Of a stretch of DNA of 64,000 nt, positions 53,261-60,550 are shown piece after piece. How positions within the stretch are numbered: the stretch's first letter is position 1; the number at the start of each line of letters is the position of its first letter. The stretch is from the IMG/VR virus record IMGVR_UViG_3300024247_000004, positions 1 to 64,000 of that record. One strand, 5' to 3'. This DNA comes from a virus. The notes beneath the pieces are model-generated. The model was not told the origin of the DNA. It worked only from the letters and a program-made list of their open reading frames with translations, and ran no database searches. A program made the position numbers and the translations under genes.

Positions 53261-54124
53261 ATGAAAAAGACATTAATCCTAAATGAGAAGGTTTTAACTA
53301 TAAGCGAATGGTTAACTGAAAACCAACCAGGTGAAATCCAAACAACTCAAACAACCGATATAAAATCAGATATTGATACAATATTAACAAAATTAAAAGA
53401 TTTAGAAGATAATATTGAAGAAGCATTAAATTCATATGAAGAATATGTAACTACTTTAAATGAAAATGAATTAAACGAAGACGAAGCTGGAAAAATAAAA
53501 GATTTTGTGTTTATTGCTCCTAGAGTAAGAAAGATGCAACAAAAGGCAAATAAAATAAGACTTAATAAAGTAGATCTTGATTTTGCTATAGCAAATGCAC
53601 CGTCTGATAAAAAGAAAAGACTTCAAGCTAAAGCTAAAGATTTAGGAAAAGATGTTACAGAATTAGAAGATTCTATAGATGATTATCAAAAAGATTCAGG
53701 AGCAACTTATTCTTTAAAAATCAAAAACATGGAAAGAATTAAAGGTAAACTATCTGCTATTAAAAGAAAGACAGGTCTTGAAGATGATCCAAATAAAAAA
53801 GCTGATTTAAAAAGACAAATGCAAACTTTAGCCGATGGCTTTAAAGATGAAGCAGAAGCTGCTAAAGAACTTCAAGATAAAGAAGGTCCAAGTAAGGAAG
53901 AAATGGCTAAAGAAAAATTTAAAAATCAAAAGGAAGCATTGATTAAACAAGGTTTTAAACAAGGTGAAGGTCCTGAAGGATCAGATAAGAAAACTATTAA
54001 AGACCCTGAAGGAAATGCTATTGTTTTCCACAAACCAGAAGTTGAAACAGGTGGAATAGATACAGGATCAGGATATAATGAATCACAATTTGATGGTTCA
54101 GGAAGACAAGCTCCTATTATTTAA
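53261..54124 (+). CDS. Coiled-coil late protein, possible head core protein
   Basis: A 287-residue Lys/Glu/Asp-rich helical protein. The N-terminus MKKTLILNEKVLTISEWLTE contains ISEWLTEN, a looser relative of the capsid tag, and further [LIV]-x-E sites follow. Long coiled-coil segments (DIDTILTKLKDLEDNIEEAL) and a Gly/Pro-rich C-terminus (GGIDTGSGYNESQFDGSGRQ). Own late motif, next to the capsid gene. A prohead core or internal role is inferred. Confidence 0.5.
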   Translation: MKKTLILNEKVLTISEWLTENQPGEIQTTQTTDIKSDIDTILTKLKDLEDNIEEALNSYEEYVTTLNENELNEDEAGKIKDFVFIAPRVRKMQQKANKIRLNKVDLDFAIANAPSDKKKRLQAKAKDLGKDVTELEDSIDDYQKDSGATYSLKIKNMERIKGKLSAIKRKTGLEDDPNKKADLKRQMQTLADGFKDEAEAAKELQDKEGPSKEEMAKEKFKNQKEALIKQGFKQGEGPEGSDKKTIKDPEGNAIVFHKPEVETGGIDTGSGYNESQFDGSGRQAPII

Positions 54125-54131
54125 GACTAAA

Positions 54132-54749
54132 ATGATACCTAAGAAAATTCATCAAATTTGGATTGGCAATTCTCCAATTCCTGAAAAGTGCAAATTATTT
54201 ATGGAACGTATGTATAATTTGCACCCTGATTGGGAATATAAATTATGGACAAATGATGATATATTTAAAATTCATTATAAAGAAGATAAATTTTTACAAA
54301 GTTATTGGAAAGACGTCGATACTCATTTTAAACCAGCACATATCGCAGATAGAGCAAGATTATTAATCTTAAGAGATTTTGGTGGAGTTTACGTAGATGT
54401 AGATGCAAATCCTATAAGATCATTTAATAATATTATTGAAAATATTAATGAAAATACTTCATTTTTTGGTGGAGTAAGACCTAAGAGCATAGAAGAGAAA
54501 AGAGGAGCACTTATTGACTGTACTGTTATGGGAGCCTCTAAAGATTCTAGAATTATCAAAGAAGTTTTATCTATTTACAAAAATGTAGATTGGGCATGGG
54601 GAGGAAGAGCAATTTCAGATAAAATGTTTGAATGTTTAGGGCCAGATGTTTCTTTATTTAATTATAAAAGCTTTTACGATACTAAAATAACGGAAGATAC
54701 TATTGTAATTCATGATACTCCAGAAAATAGATTATGGTCTTGGAAATAA
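54132..54749 (+). CDS. GT32-like (OCH1/sugar-binding DXD) glycosyltransferase
   Basis: A 205-residue protein from the ATG at 54132. The family hallmarks are IPKKIHQIWIGNSPIPEK, the W-x-LW region (WEYKLWTNDD), HIADRARLLILRDFGGVYVD with the DxD metal site D-V-D, and a terminal HDTPENRLWSWK. It would transfer a sugar from a nucleotide sugar, here perhaps to a cell-surface or virion component. It starts a small island of non-core genes after the capsid region. Confidence 0.82.
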   Translation: MIPKKIHQIWIGNSPIPEKCKLFMERMYNLHPDWEYKLWTNDDIFKIHYKEDKFLQSYWKDVDTHFKPAHIADRARLLILRDFGGVYVDVDANPIRSFNNIIENINENTSFFGGVRPKSIEEKRGALIDCTVMGASKDSRIIKEVLSIYKNVDWAWGGRAISDKMFECLGPDVSLFNYKSFYDTKITEDTIVIHDTPENRLWSWK

Positions 54750-54837
54750 AAAACAAGAGTATATATTGAAAAGGTAAAAATATTTGAAACAATTTATTTA
54801 ATTATCATATAATAATAGTTAAATTAAACACACAAAT

Positions 54838-55353
54838 ATGAAAAAATCAATAATCACAGGTATGCTGTTTTTAGCAATTGTTTCAATTTCTGCACAAGAA
54901 AAAGGAACTAAAAACACTAAACCTATTAAATATACAAAAGGAACTAATAGTTCTGTTATAGTTGAAAAGGAAGTTAAGACTGAAAAAACTACACCAGTAT
55001 CTATTAGACCTACAAACAGTAACTCAACGAATAGAGCTGCTGTGAATTCTACTAACTCTAGAGAAGTTAACACAATGAGACCAGAAAAGGTTAAAGTTAA
55101 TACTAACAGAGCTGCACAGAATTCTAACGAAACAATGAGACCAGAAAAGGTTAAAGTTAATACTAACAGAGCTGCTCAAACAACTGTTGAAACAAACAGA
55201 CCAGAGAAGCCAGTTATTATTAAAGAAAAAGAAGAAAAAACTAATCTTAATAGAGCTGCTCAGTCTGAGGTTATAACTGATAAACCAGAAAAGGTTAAAG
55301 AAGAAAAGCCAAGAAAAGAAAAGCCTTCTAAAAAAGAAAGAAAAGAAAAGTAG
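54838..55353 (+). CDS. Secreted repeat-rich basic protein
   Basis: A 171-residue protein with a typical Bacteroidetes signal peptide, MKKSIITGMLFLAIVSISAQ. The mature part is low-complexity and basic, with repeats RPEKVKVNTNRAA (twice exactly, ~60 bases apart) and further NRAA units, ending KEKPSKKERKEK. No enzyme motif. Export to the periplasm or cell surface of the infected host is predicted; function unknown. A phage encoding such a protein between two glycosyltransferases suggests surface modification or superinfection exclusion. Confidence 0.65.
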   Translation: MKKSIITGMLFLAIVSISAQEKGTKNTKPIKYTKGTNSSVIVEKEVKTEKTTPVSIRPTNSNSTNRAAVNSTNSREVNTMRPEKVKVNTNRAAQNSNETMRPEKVKVNTNRAAQTTVETNRPEKPVIIKEKEEKTNLNRAAQSEVITDKPEKVKEEKPRKEKPSKKERKEK

Positions 55354-55359
55354 AATCTT

Positions 55360-55854
55360 TTGAAAATTCAAAAATCAAACAATCCTAAACAAGCCCATCG
55401 ATATGGTATAAAACTCGATGGGCTTCCTAGGAGTATCAGACAATTTCTAATAGAAAATAGAAGCCTAAATGAATGGGCAAATGATGTTCAATTCCTCGAA
55501 CAAATAATTAGAATAGAGTCAAATAATCTCAAACTTAAGAATAGTACAAAAAGAAATAAACTTTATTTTGACTGTACGACAGAGACGCCAGTCCCAATGG
55601 ACGACTTAGTGGAATCTTATGATACTGTAGAATGGACTTGTGCAATCAGTATGAAACCCATTCAATCTAAGTTTAATAATTTCAGTCTAGAAAATTTTAT
55701 ACACCCTGAGTACCTCGATGTGCTTGAGGCACCGATGGTAGATAGTCGAATACTTAAAAGCAGTGTTGAATTTCGTAAATATTGCAAAAAACTCTTATTA
55801 GAAGAACAAAAAGAGTTCATGAGAGTTATTAAAAAGGGATCAACGATTAATTGA
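55360..55854 (+). CDS. Unknown protein, TTG start likely
   Basis: A 164-residue frame with no ATG until residue ~80, so TTG at 55360 (KIQKSNNPKQAHRYG follows) is the most plausible start. Pro-x-Ser/Arg-rich helix LDGLPRSIRQFLIENRSLNE, then CTTETPVPMDDLVESYDTVE. It shows a few GC-ended codons unlike neighbours. The 3' end overlaps the convergent minus-strand gene by 15 bases. No family recognised. Confidence 0.5.
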   Translation: MKIQKSNNPKQAHRYGIKLDGLPRSIRQFLIENRSLNEWANDVQFLEQIIRIESNNLKLKNSTKRNKLYFDCTTETPVPMDDLVESYDTVEWTCAISMKPIQSKFNNFSLENFIHPEYLDVLEAPMVDSRILKSSVEFRKYCKKLLLEEQKEFMRVIKKGSTIN

Positions 55855-56559
55855 TCTTCCTTTCATATTATTGTGCCAATAATGTTTAATATATTTACCA
55901 CTAGATAGTGCATCAAATGGCATAACCTTTACATTAATATTACTTCCATTTTTTATACATTTCCATAAAGAGTAATTAACACTTAATTGATCTCTTCTAG
56001 AACCATTTACATATTCATTAGACCATGTTTTAAACATGTTTATGCAATTGCTATTATTTCTCATTACTATTAACCCAGTTGCAAAAAGTCCATTATTTTT
56101 TGGATAATCCTCTTTATTATATTTTTTAACAACTTTATCAATTATTTCAGCATGATCTAATTTTAGAGCTCTTACAACACTAGCTTCTTTATATACACAG
56201 TCTCTTTGAGGGTGTTTCATGAATGCAACATCGTAATTATTATTATCTAATTCATATTCTTTCATGAAATTATTAAGATCATCTTTTATTAAAACATCCC
56301 CATGTACACATACGATATTTTCATATAAAGATCCTTTAAATAATTTGTAAAATTCAAGCCTATGCATCATTGCAATTCTTTTTGGATCATCAATAGATTC
56401 ATATTCTTTAGACAATGGTCTAATATCCCAAATATCTGACTTTAATTCTTTATTATCAGTATAAAGTATATAGTCCCATCCTTCTGTTTTAACTAAAGGT
56501 TCTTTTAAGCTTCCATACTCTCCAACTGTAAATGCGTATATTGCGTTTTTATTACTCAT
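55840..56559 (-). CDS. DUF616/TOD1-like glycosyltransferase-like protein
   Basis: A 239-residue protein and the only gene on the minus strand. IYAFTVGEYGSLKEPL, WDYILYTDN, IWDIRPLSKEYESIDDPKR, MMHRLEFYKLF, NIVCVHGDVLIKDDL and FMKHPQRDCVYKEA follow the DUF616 glycosyltransferase-like pattern (an acidic donor site, then H-P-x-R-x-C-x-Y-x-E-A). A GATATATAA motif sits 17 bases upstream on the same strand. Its orientation and a second glycosyltransferase nearby suggest an acquired moron cassette. Confidence 0.7.
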   Translation of the reverse strand: MSNKNAIYAFTVGEYGSLKEPLVKTEGWDYILYTDNKELKSDIWDIRPLSKEYESIDDPKRIAMMHRLEFYKLFKGSLYENIVCVHGDVLIKDDLNNFMKEYELDNNNYDVAFMKHPQRDCVYKEASVVRALKLDHAEIIDKVVKKYNKEDYPKNNGLFATGLIVMRNNSNCINMFKTWSNEYVNGSRRDQLSVNYSLWKCIKNGSNINVKVMPFDALSSGKYIKHYWHNNMKGRSINR

Positions 56560-56576
56560 GAATATTTATTGTTTGT

Positions 56577-56585
56577 TTATATATC
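56577..56585 (-). promoter_or_regulatory. Late-promoter-like motif on the minus strand
   Basis: The plus strand reads TTATATATC, so the minus strand reads GATATATAA, 17 bases before the start of the only minus-strand gene. Confidence 0.55.
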
Positions 56586-56646
56586 AACTTAATTAAAATT
56601 ATATTTTGCTAATTGTTTATAACTTTTGAAAAAAAGTGTTAAAAAG

Positions 56647-56697
56647 TTTTCACAAGTCAAAGATTATAGTTATATTAGTATTATAATTAAAACTTAA
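56647..56697 (+). promoter_or_regulatory. Duplicated 51-bp promoter-like element, copy 2
   Basis: Matches 26302-26352 at 49 of 51 positions, beginning TTTTCAC. It ends 5 bases before the ATG at 56703. Together with 56577-56585 it makes this a divergent promoter region with two different promoter types. Confidence 0.65.
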
Positions 56698-56702
56698 TAA
56701 TA

Positions 56703-56978
56703 ATGCATAATAAAAACACAACCATCGATAAAGTAGCTTTAGAATTATTTAATAAACACTACAGTGAATTAAATAAGACTAAACAATTCGAATGTAATCA
56801 AGAAATGGTAAACAATCCAAAATGGCTAGCTCCTTTCTGGAAGCAGCCAATTTATAAATCAGAAACTCAAAAAATTTGGGATGAAATAATTAACCATGCA
56901 AATAAAGCGGGTAAGGTAGTAGATTGTGGAGCTTGTAAAAACAACGGATGCATCGTTTGTGAAGAAACAAATCATTAA
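56703..56978 (+). CDS. Small zinc-ribbon-like protein
   Basis: A 91-residue protein. The C-terminus CGACKNNGCIVC has two Cys pairs typical of a small zinc-binding knuckle. The N-terminal two-thirds are helical (ALELFNKHYSELNKTKQF) with Trp-rich WLAPFWKQP. Driven by the duplicated promoter; not similar to the other gene under that promoter. Function unknown. Confidence 0.6.
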   Translation: MHNKNTTIDKVALELFNKHYSELNKTKQFECNQEMVNNPKWLAPFWKQPIYKSETQKIWDEIINHANKAGKVVDCGACKNNGCIVCEETNH

Positions 56979-57008
56979 TAAATCATATAATAACTAAACA
57001 AAAAATAA

Positions 57009-57968
57009 ATGCAAGCAGTTCAACAACTATTCACAGAAAAATACAGACCTAGTAATCTATCAGAACTTATTTTACCAGAAAGAGTTATGGCCAAATTCAA
57101 AGATGGCTTAGTTCAAAACGTTTTATTAGCTGGTTCTCCAGGTACTGGTAAAACTTCTACTGCAAAGGCTATTGTTAATCAATTCAATATGCCATATCTT
57201 TATATTAACGCATCAACCGATACATCAGTAGATGTTATTAGAACAAGAATTACAGATTTTTGTTCAACTGTTTCAATCATGGATGGACCAAGTTCTATGA
57301 AGGTTGTAATACTTGATGAGGTAGATGGTGTTAGTGATCAGTTTTTTAAAGCATTGCGCGCGACTATGGAAACATTCGCATCAAATAGTAGATTTATAGC
57401 CACTTGTAATTACATTAATAAATTACCAGATCCTATACTTTCAAGATTTGAAGTTATTAACTTTGATTTTGACAAAGAGGAAGAGGCTGAATTGACTAAA
57501 AAATACATGAGAAGAGTTTATGAGATTTGCACAAAAGAAGAAATGTCAATCGATAAAGCTGCTCTACTTGAATTTGTAAGAAGAAATTTTCCAGATTTAA
57601 GAAGTACATTAAATAAGTTACAAGGATTTAAGGCACAAGGAACTACAGAAATTAAGGTAGACGATGTTAAGAGATTTAATTCAGTCTATAAAGACGTATT
57701 TGAATTAATATTTAATGAAACAAATCCTGTTAGTAACTATAAAATACTAGTAAGCAATTATTCTAATAGAGTAGATGATGTGTTACAAAGCTTAGGTGAA
57801 GACTTCATCGAATACATTCAACAGGAAAAGGCACAAAGTGCAAATCACATTCCTGAAATTGTAGTAGAAGTAGCAAAGCATCAAGCACAAAGGTTACATG
57901 TTATTGATCCTGTTATTACAATGCTTTCACTTGTATATAAGATACAAGAAATAATTAGAAAAAATTAA
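57009..57968 (+). CDS. 44: Clamp loader large subunit gp44-like
   Basis: A 319-residue AAA+ ATPase, the same length as T4 gp44. Walker A AGSPGTGKTSTAKAI, Walker B VVILDEVDGVSD, sensor 1 ATCNYINKLPDPILSRF including the SRF/SRC-type arginine finger, and sensor 2 FPDLRSTLNKLQGF. It loads the gp45 clamp; a gp62 partner was not recognised in the window. Confidence 0.92.
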   Translation: MQAVQQLFTEKYRPSNLSELILPERVMAKFKDGLVQNVLLAGSPGTGKTSTAKAIVNQFNMPYLYINASTDTSVDVIRTRITDFCSTVSIMDGPSSMKVVILDEVDGVSDQFFKALRATMETFASNSRFIATCNYINKLPDPILSRFEVINFDFDKEEEAELTKKYMRRVYEICTKEEMSIDKAALLEFVRRNFPDLRSTLNKLQGFKAQGTTEIKVDDVKRFNSVYKDVFELIFNETNPVSNYKILVSNYSNRVDDVLQSLGEDFIEYIQQEKAQSANHIPEIVVEVAKHQAQRLHVIDPVITMLSLVYKIQEIIRKN

Positions 57969-57971
57969 ATT

Positions 57972-59204
57972 ATGATGAGAAAAGGCGGACATACATTACT
58001 TATTGACGGTAACTATTTTTTACATAGTCGCCTCTTTGTTTTACCAAGACCAAAGAATGGTGTAATGTTAGAAGATGAAGCATCGCGTGCTTCACTAATG
58101 AGAAAACTTGCAATTGATCTTGCATCAGAAGTAAGAAAAATGCGCGGCTTCATAGACAAGGTCGTTGTTGCAGTAGATGCAAGAAGCTGGCGTAAAGATT
58201 TATTTCCAACTGCAGAATATAAAGGCACAAGAAAAGCAGATAGTTCTATAGATTGGAATGCGGTCTATGGTGTATATGAAGAATTTCAAAACATCTTACA
58301 AAAACATGGCGTAGTTGTACATAAAATAGAAGGTGCAGAAGCAGACGATGTATTATTTGGCTGGTCAACTTTACTTATTAACAGAGGTCGCAATTCTATT
58401 ATATGGACAGGCGATAAAGATCTTATTCAGCTTGTTAACTATTCAAAGGCTAATGATTCTTATTCCCTGTGGTATTCCCCGGTACAGAAAAGTCTATATT
58501 GTTTCAAGGATTTTATTAATGTCTTAGACACATCTGAAACAACTGACACAGACGACCTATTATTTAATCTATCTACATACTCAGGTGTTAGAGAAGAATA
58601 TAAAATTGCAATTAAAGATTGGATTCAATCTAATAAAGTTAAATTAACAGAAGTTAATTGCGACGAATTTATGTTCAATAAGCTATTGATTGGCGATAAG
58701 TCAGATAATATCCCATCAGTTGTGTTATGGCAGAAAGAAATGAAAGGCGGCAAACTTAGAACATATTCAATTACAGAAAAACTCGCAGATAAAATATTTC
58801 AACAATACAATAAAGAAAATAGTCAATTTGTTATCGATCAATTGTTTAATAAAGATGAAATAGAAAAACTCGCAGATGTAGTTTATAGAGTTATAGGTAA
58901 ATCATCAATTGCACAAATTAAAAATAACATCTCACAGAATATGAGTCTAATGATGTTGCATACTAAAGTTATTCCAGATGCAATTCAAAATGAAATATAT
59001 TCAAGTGTAGAATCAGAATTAAAAGTATTAGAAGGTACAGATCTTTCTCAATTGACTAATAAAGAAAAAATCTTAGAAGGTACAGGTTGGCTAAAGGTTA
59101 GTCAAACACCAAAGCAATATGATGCCTTTGCAAATATTCCTGAAACAAAAGAGAAAAAGAAGTTAAAACTAGTAGGTAAGAAAACAAACACTAAACTTTT
59201 TTAA
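57972..59204 (+). CDS. rnh: RNase H / 5'-3' exonuclease (FEN family)
   Basis: A 410-residue flap/5' nuclease, longer than T4 Rnh (305). LLIDGNYFLHSRLF holds the first metal Asp, VVAVDARSWRKDLFP and EYKGTRK the arch region, EGAEADDVLF and WTGDKDLIQLV the central acidic cluster, and LLIGDKSDNIPSV the last site with the H3TH-type helix. It removes RNA primers from the lagging strand. The last 100 residues are an extra Lys-rich tail. Confidence 0.85.
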   Translation: MMRKGGHTLLIDGNYFLHSRLFVLPRPKNGVMLEDEASRASLMRKLAIDLASEVRKMRGFIDKVVVAVDARSWRKDLFPTAEYKGTRKADSSIDWNAVYGVYEEFQNILQKHGVVVHKIEGAEADDVLFGWSTLLINRGRNSIIWTGDKDLIQLVNYSKANDSYSLWYSPVQKSLYCFKDFINVLDTSETTDTDDLLFNLSTYSGVREEYKIAIKDWIQSNKVKLTEVNCDEFMFNKLLIGDKSDNIPSVVLWQKEMKGGKLRTYSITEKLADKIFQQYNKENSQFVIDQLFNKDEIEKLADVVYRVIGKSSIAQIKNNISQNMSLMMLHTKVIPDAIQNEIYSSVESELKVLEGTDLSQLTNKEKILEGTGWLKVSQTPKQYDAFANIPETKEKKKLKLVGKKTNTKLF

Positions 59205-59205
59205 T

Positions 59206-59631
59206 ATGTTAGATGAAACTAAACTTTTTGACTTTGTAAAAATCATGTTTACAAAGAGAGATAGTTATGCAAATGTAAAAGAATCTTCTAAAAAGAGACA
59301 TCATTTTATGATTAATCGTTTTATGTCAATTAAGTTTCCAGCAAATGCACAATTATTTAATTTTAATGGCATTAATGGAAGTAAAGTAATTGATTCTTGG
59401 CAAATGGTTGCAAGTCGTTTTAATAAAGTGCCAGGTTGGATATATACTAGAACAAAGAGTTCTAATAAAAATGTTAAAGAAAAATATCAGCCATCTGATG
59501 AAGCTTTAAGATTTTATATGGAAAAAAACGAAATTGGTAAGAGAGAAGTAGAAGAATTAAAGGAGTTTAATAAAGAACAATTTTACTCTGATCTTAAGAA
59601 ATTAGAAAATCAAATAAAAGTTTATGCCTAG
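59206..59631 (+). CDS. Unknown basic protein next to RNase H
   Basis: A 141-residue protein starting 1 base after the RNase H stop. HHFMINRFMSIKFPANAQLF, then VIDSWQMVASRFNKVPGWIYT, suggest a compact fold with conserved aromatic residues. It might be a replication accessory protein such as the missing gp62 or gp59, but I see no convincing match. Confidence 0.5.
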   Translation: MLDETKLFDFVKIMFTKRDSYANVKESSKKRHHFMINRFMSIKFPANAQLFNFNGINGSKVIDSWQMVASRFNKVPGWIYTRTKSSNKNVKEKYQPSDEALRFYMEKNEIGKREVEELKEFNKEQFYSDLKKLENQIKVYA

Positions 59632-60259
59632 ATATTTATTTCCAGAAGTAATCGCAGTTACTTTATATAAATATAATTCAATAGATGGAAAACTTTATAC
59701 ATTAATATGTAACGAGTGTAAAATTAAACAACATCAAAATACTATATTAGTAAGAAGAGAAGACATCGCTAGACTTTTATATAAATACTTTAGAAATGAA
59801 GTAGATGATTTGCCTTTAATCCCTCATGAGGTTTTACATAAAAAGGCAAACACTGTCTATTTTCTTAAAAAGATATTAGAAGAAATGCCTAACTTAAGAT
59901 GGTTTCAAATATCTTATTCTAAAAATAGTAGATTTACTAGATTGAGTGAAAATACAAAAGGTGAAAAAACTTTAAACTTTGAGTTTAAGGCTATTAGAGG
60001 TAGTTTTAGAACTTTTGATTTTTTTAAAGAAAAAGACATGGAGTTTGTTAATTATGTTTTAAAAGAAGTAGGTTGCATAAAAAATATTAATTATTCTTTA
60101 GTAAAATTAAAAGCTCTTTCAGATAGACTTGAAAAACTAGGAGTAACTGATGACCAAAATGTAAAAAATGTCTGCGATAGAATTTTACAAGAATTTGATT
60201 ATTGGTATGAAGACAATCCAGAAGCGTTAATAATTACTGACTATTTGGAAGATATATAG
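59624..60259 (+). CDS. Unknown protein
   Basis: A 211-residue protein overlapping the previous gene by 8 bases. It begins MPRYLFPEVIAVTLYKYN and has a pair of cysteines at CNEC (~30), then alpha/beta-looking segments. The stop codon is embedded in a promoter-like motif and a hairpin (60251-60281). No family recognised. Confidence 0.5.
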   Translation: MPRYLFPEVIAVTLYKYNSIDGKLYTLICNECKIKQHQNTILVRREDIARLLYKYFRNEVDDLPLIPHEVLHKKANTVYFLKKILEEMPNLRWFQISYSKNSRFTRLSENTKGEKTLNFEFKAIRGSFRTFDFFKEKDMEFVNYVLKEVGCIKNINYSLVKLKALSDRLEKLGVTDDQNVKNVCDRILQEFDYWYEDNPEALIITDYLEDI

Positions 60260-60281
60260 CAAAAAGAAGCCTTGCTATATG
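60251..60281 (+). promoter_or_regulatory. GATATATAG motif overlapping a hairpin that covers the next start codon
   Basis: GATATATAG at 60251-60259. ATATAGCAA (60254-60262) pairs perfectly with TTGCTATAT (60272-60280), and the ATG of the holin candidate is at 60279-60281. Transcripts from upstream would hide the start codon; transcripts starting just downstream of the motif would lack the 5' arm. Confidence 0.6.
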
Positions 60282-60527
60282 GAAAATAAAAAATCTTATT
60301 TAGAAAAGATATTAATGGACGTCGATGGTCAGCCATCGTCTAAAAGACTTATTACATTAATTTCTTTTGTTTTAATTTCAACTGCATTTATTGTAAACAT
60401 TTTTGTTGAAATTCCATTAAAGGAATATATGTTTGAAGGCATGTTATGGTTAGCAGGCGCAGGCCTTGGTTTTACTACTGTTGAAAAATTTAGTAGAAAA
60501 ACAGGTGTTTCAGGAGACGAGGATTAA
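60279..60527 (+). CDS. Two-membrane-segment protein, holin candidate
   Basis: An 82-residue protein with a charged N-terminus (ENKKSYLEKILMDVDGQPSS), membrane segment 1 at ~22-43 (LITLISFVLISTAFIVNIFV), a short loop, segment 2 at ~54-68 (GMLWLAGAGLGFTTV) and a charged tail. Size and topology fit a class II holin that times lysis. The start codon lies in a hairpin, so translation is probably delayed until late transcription. No endolysin was found in the window. Confidence 0.55.
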   Translation: MENKKSYLEKILMDVDGQPSSKRLITLISFVLISTAFIVNIFVEIPLKEYMFEGMLWLAGAGLGFTTVEKFSRKTGVSGDED

Positions 60528-60550
60528 TTATAAAATCAGATAAATAAAAT

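Noticed and set aside
56703-56978. Homology to the other 91-residue gene under the duplicated promoter
   Set aside because: The two proteins have equal length but no visible sequence similarity.
59206-59631. gp62 clamp-loader small subunit
   Set aside because: Position near gp44 is suggestive, but no segment resembles T4 gp62 well enough to name it.
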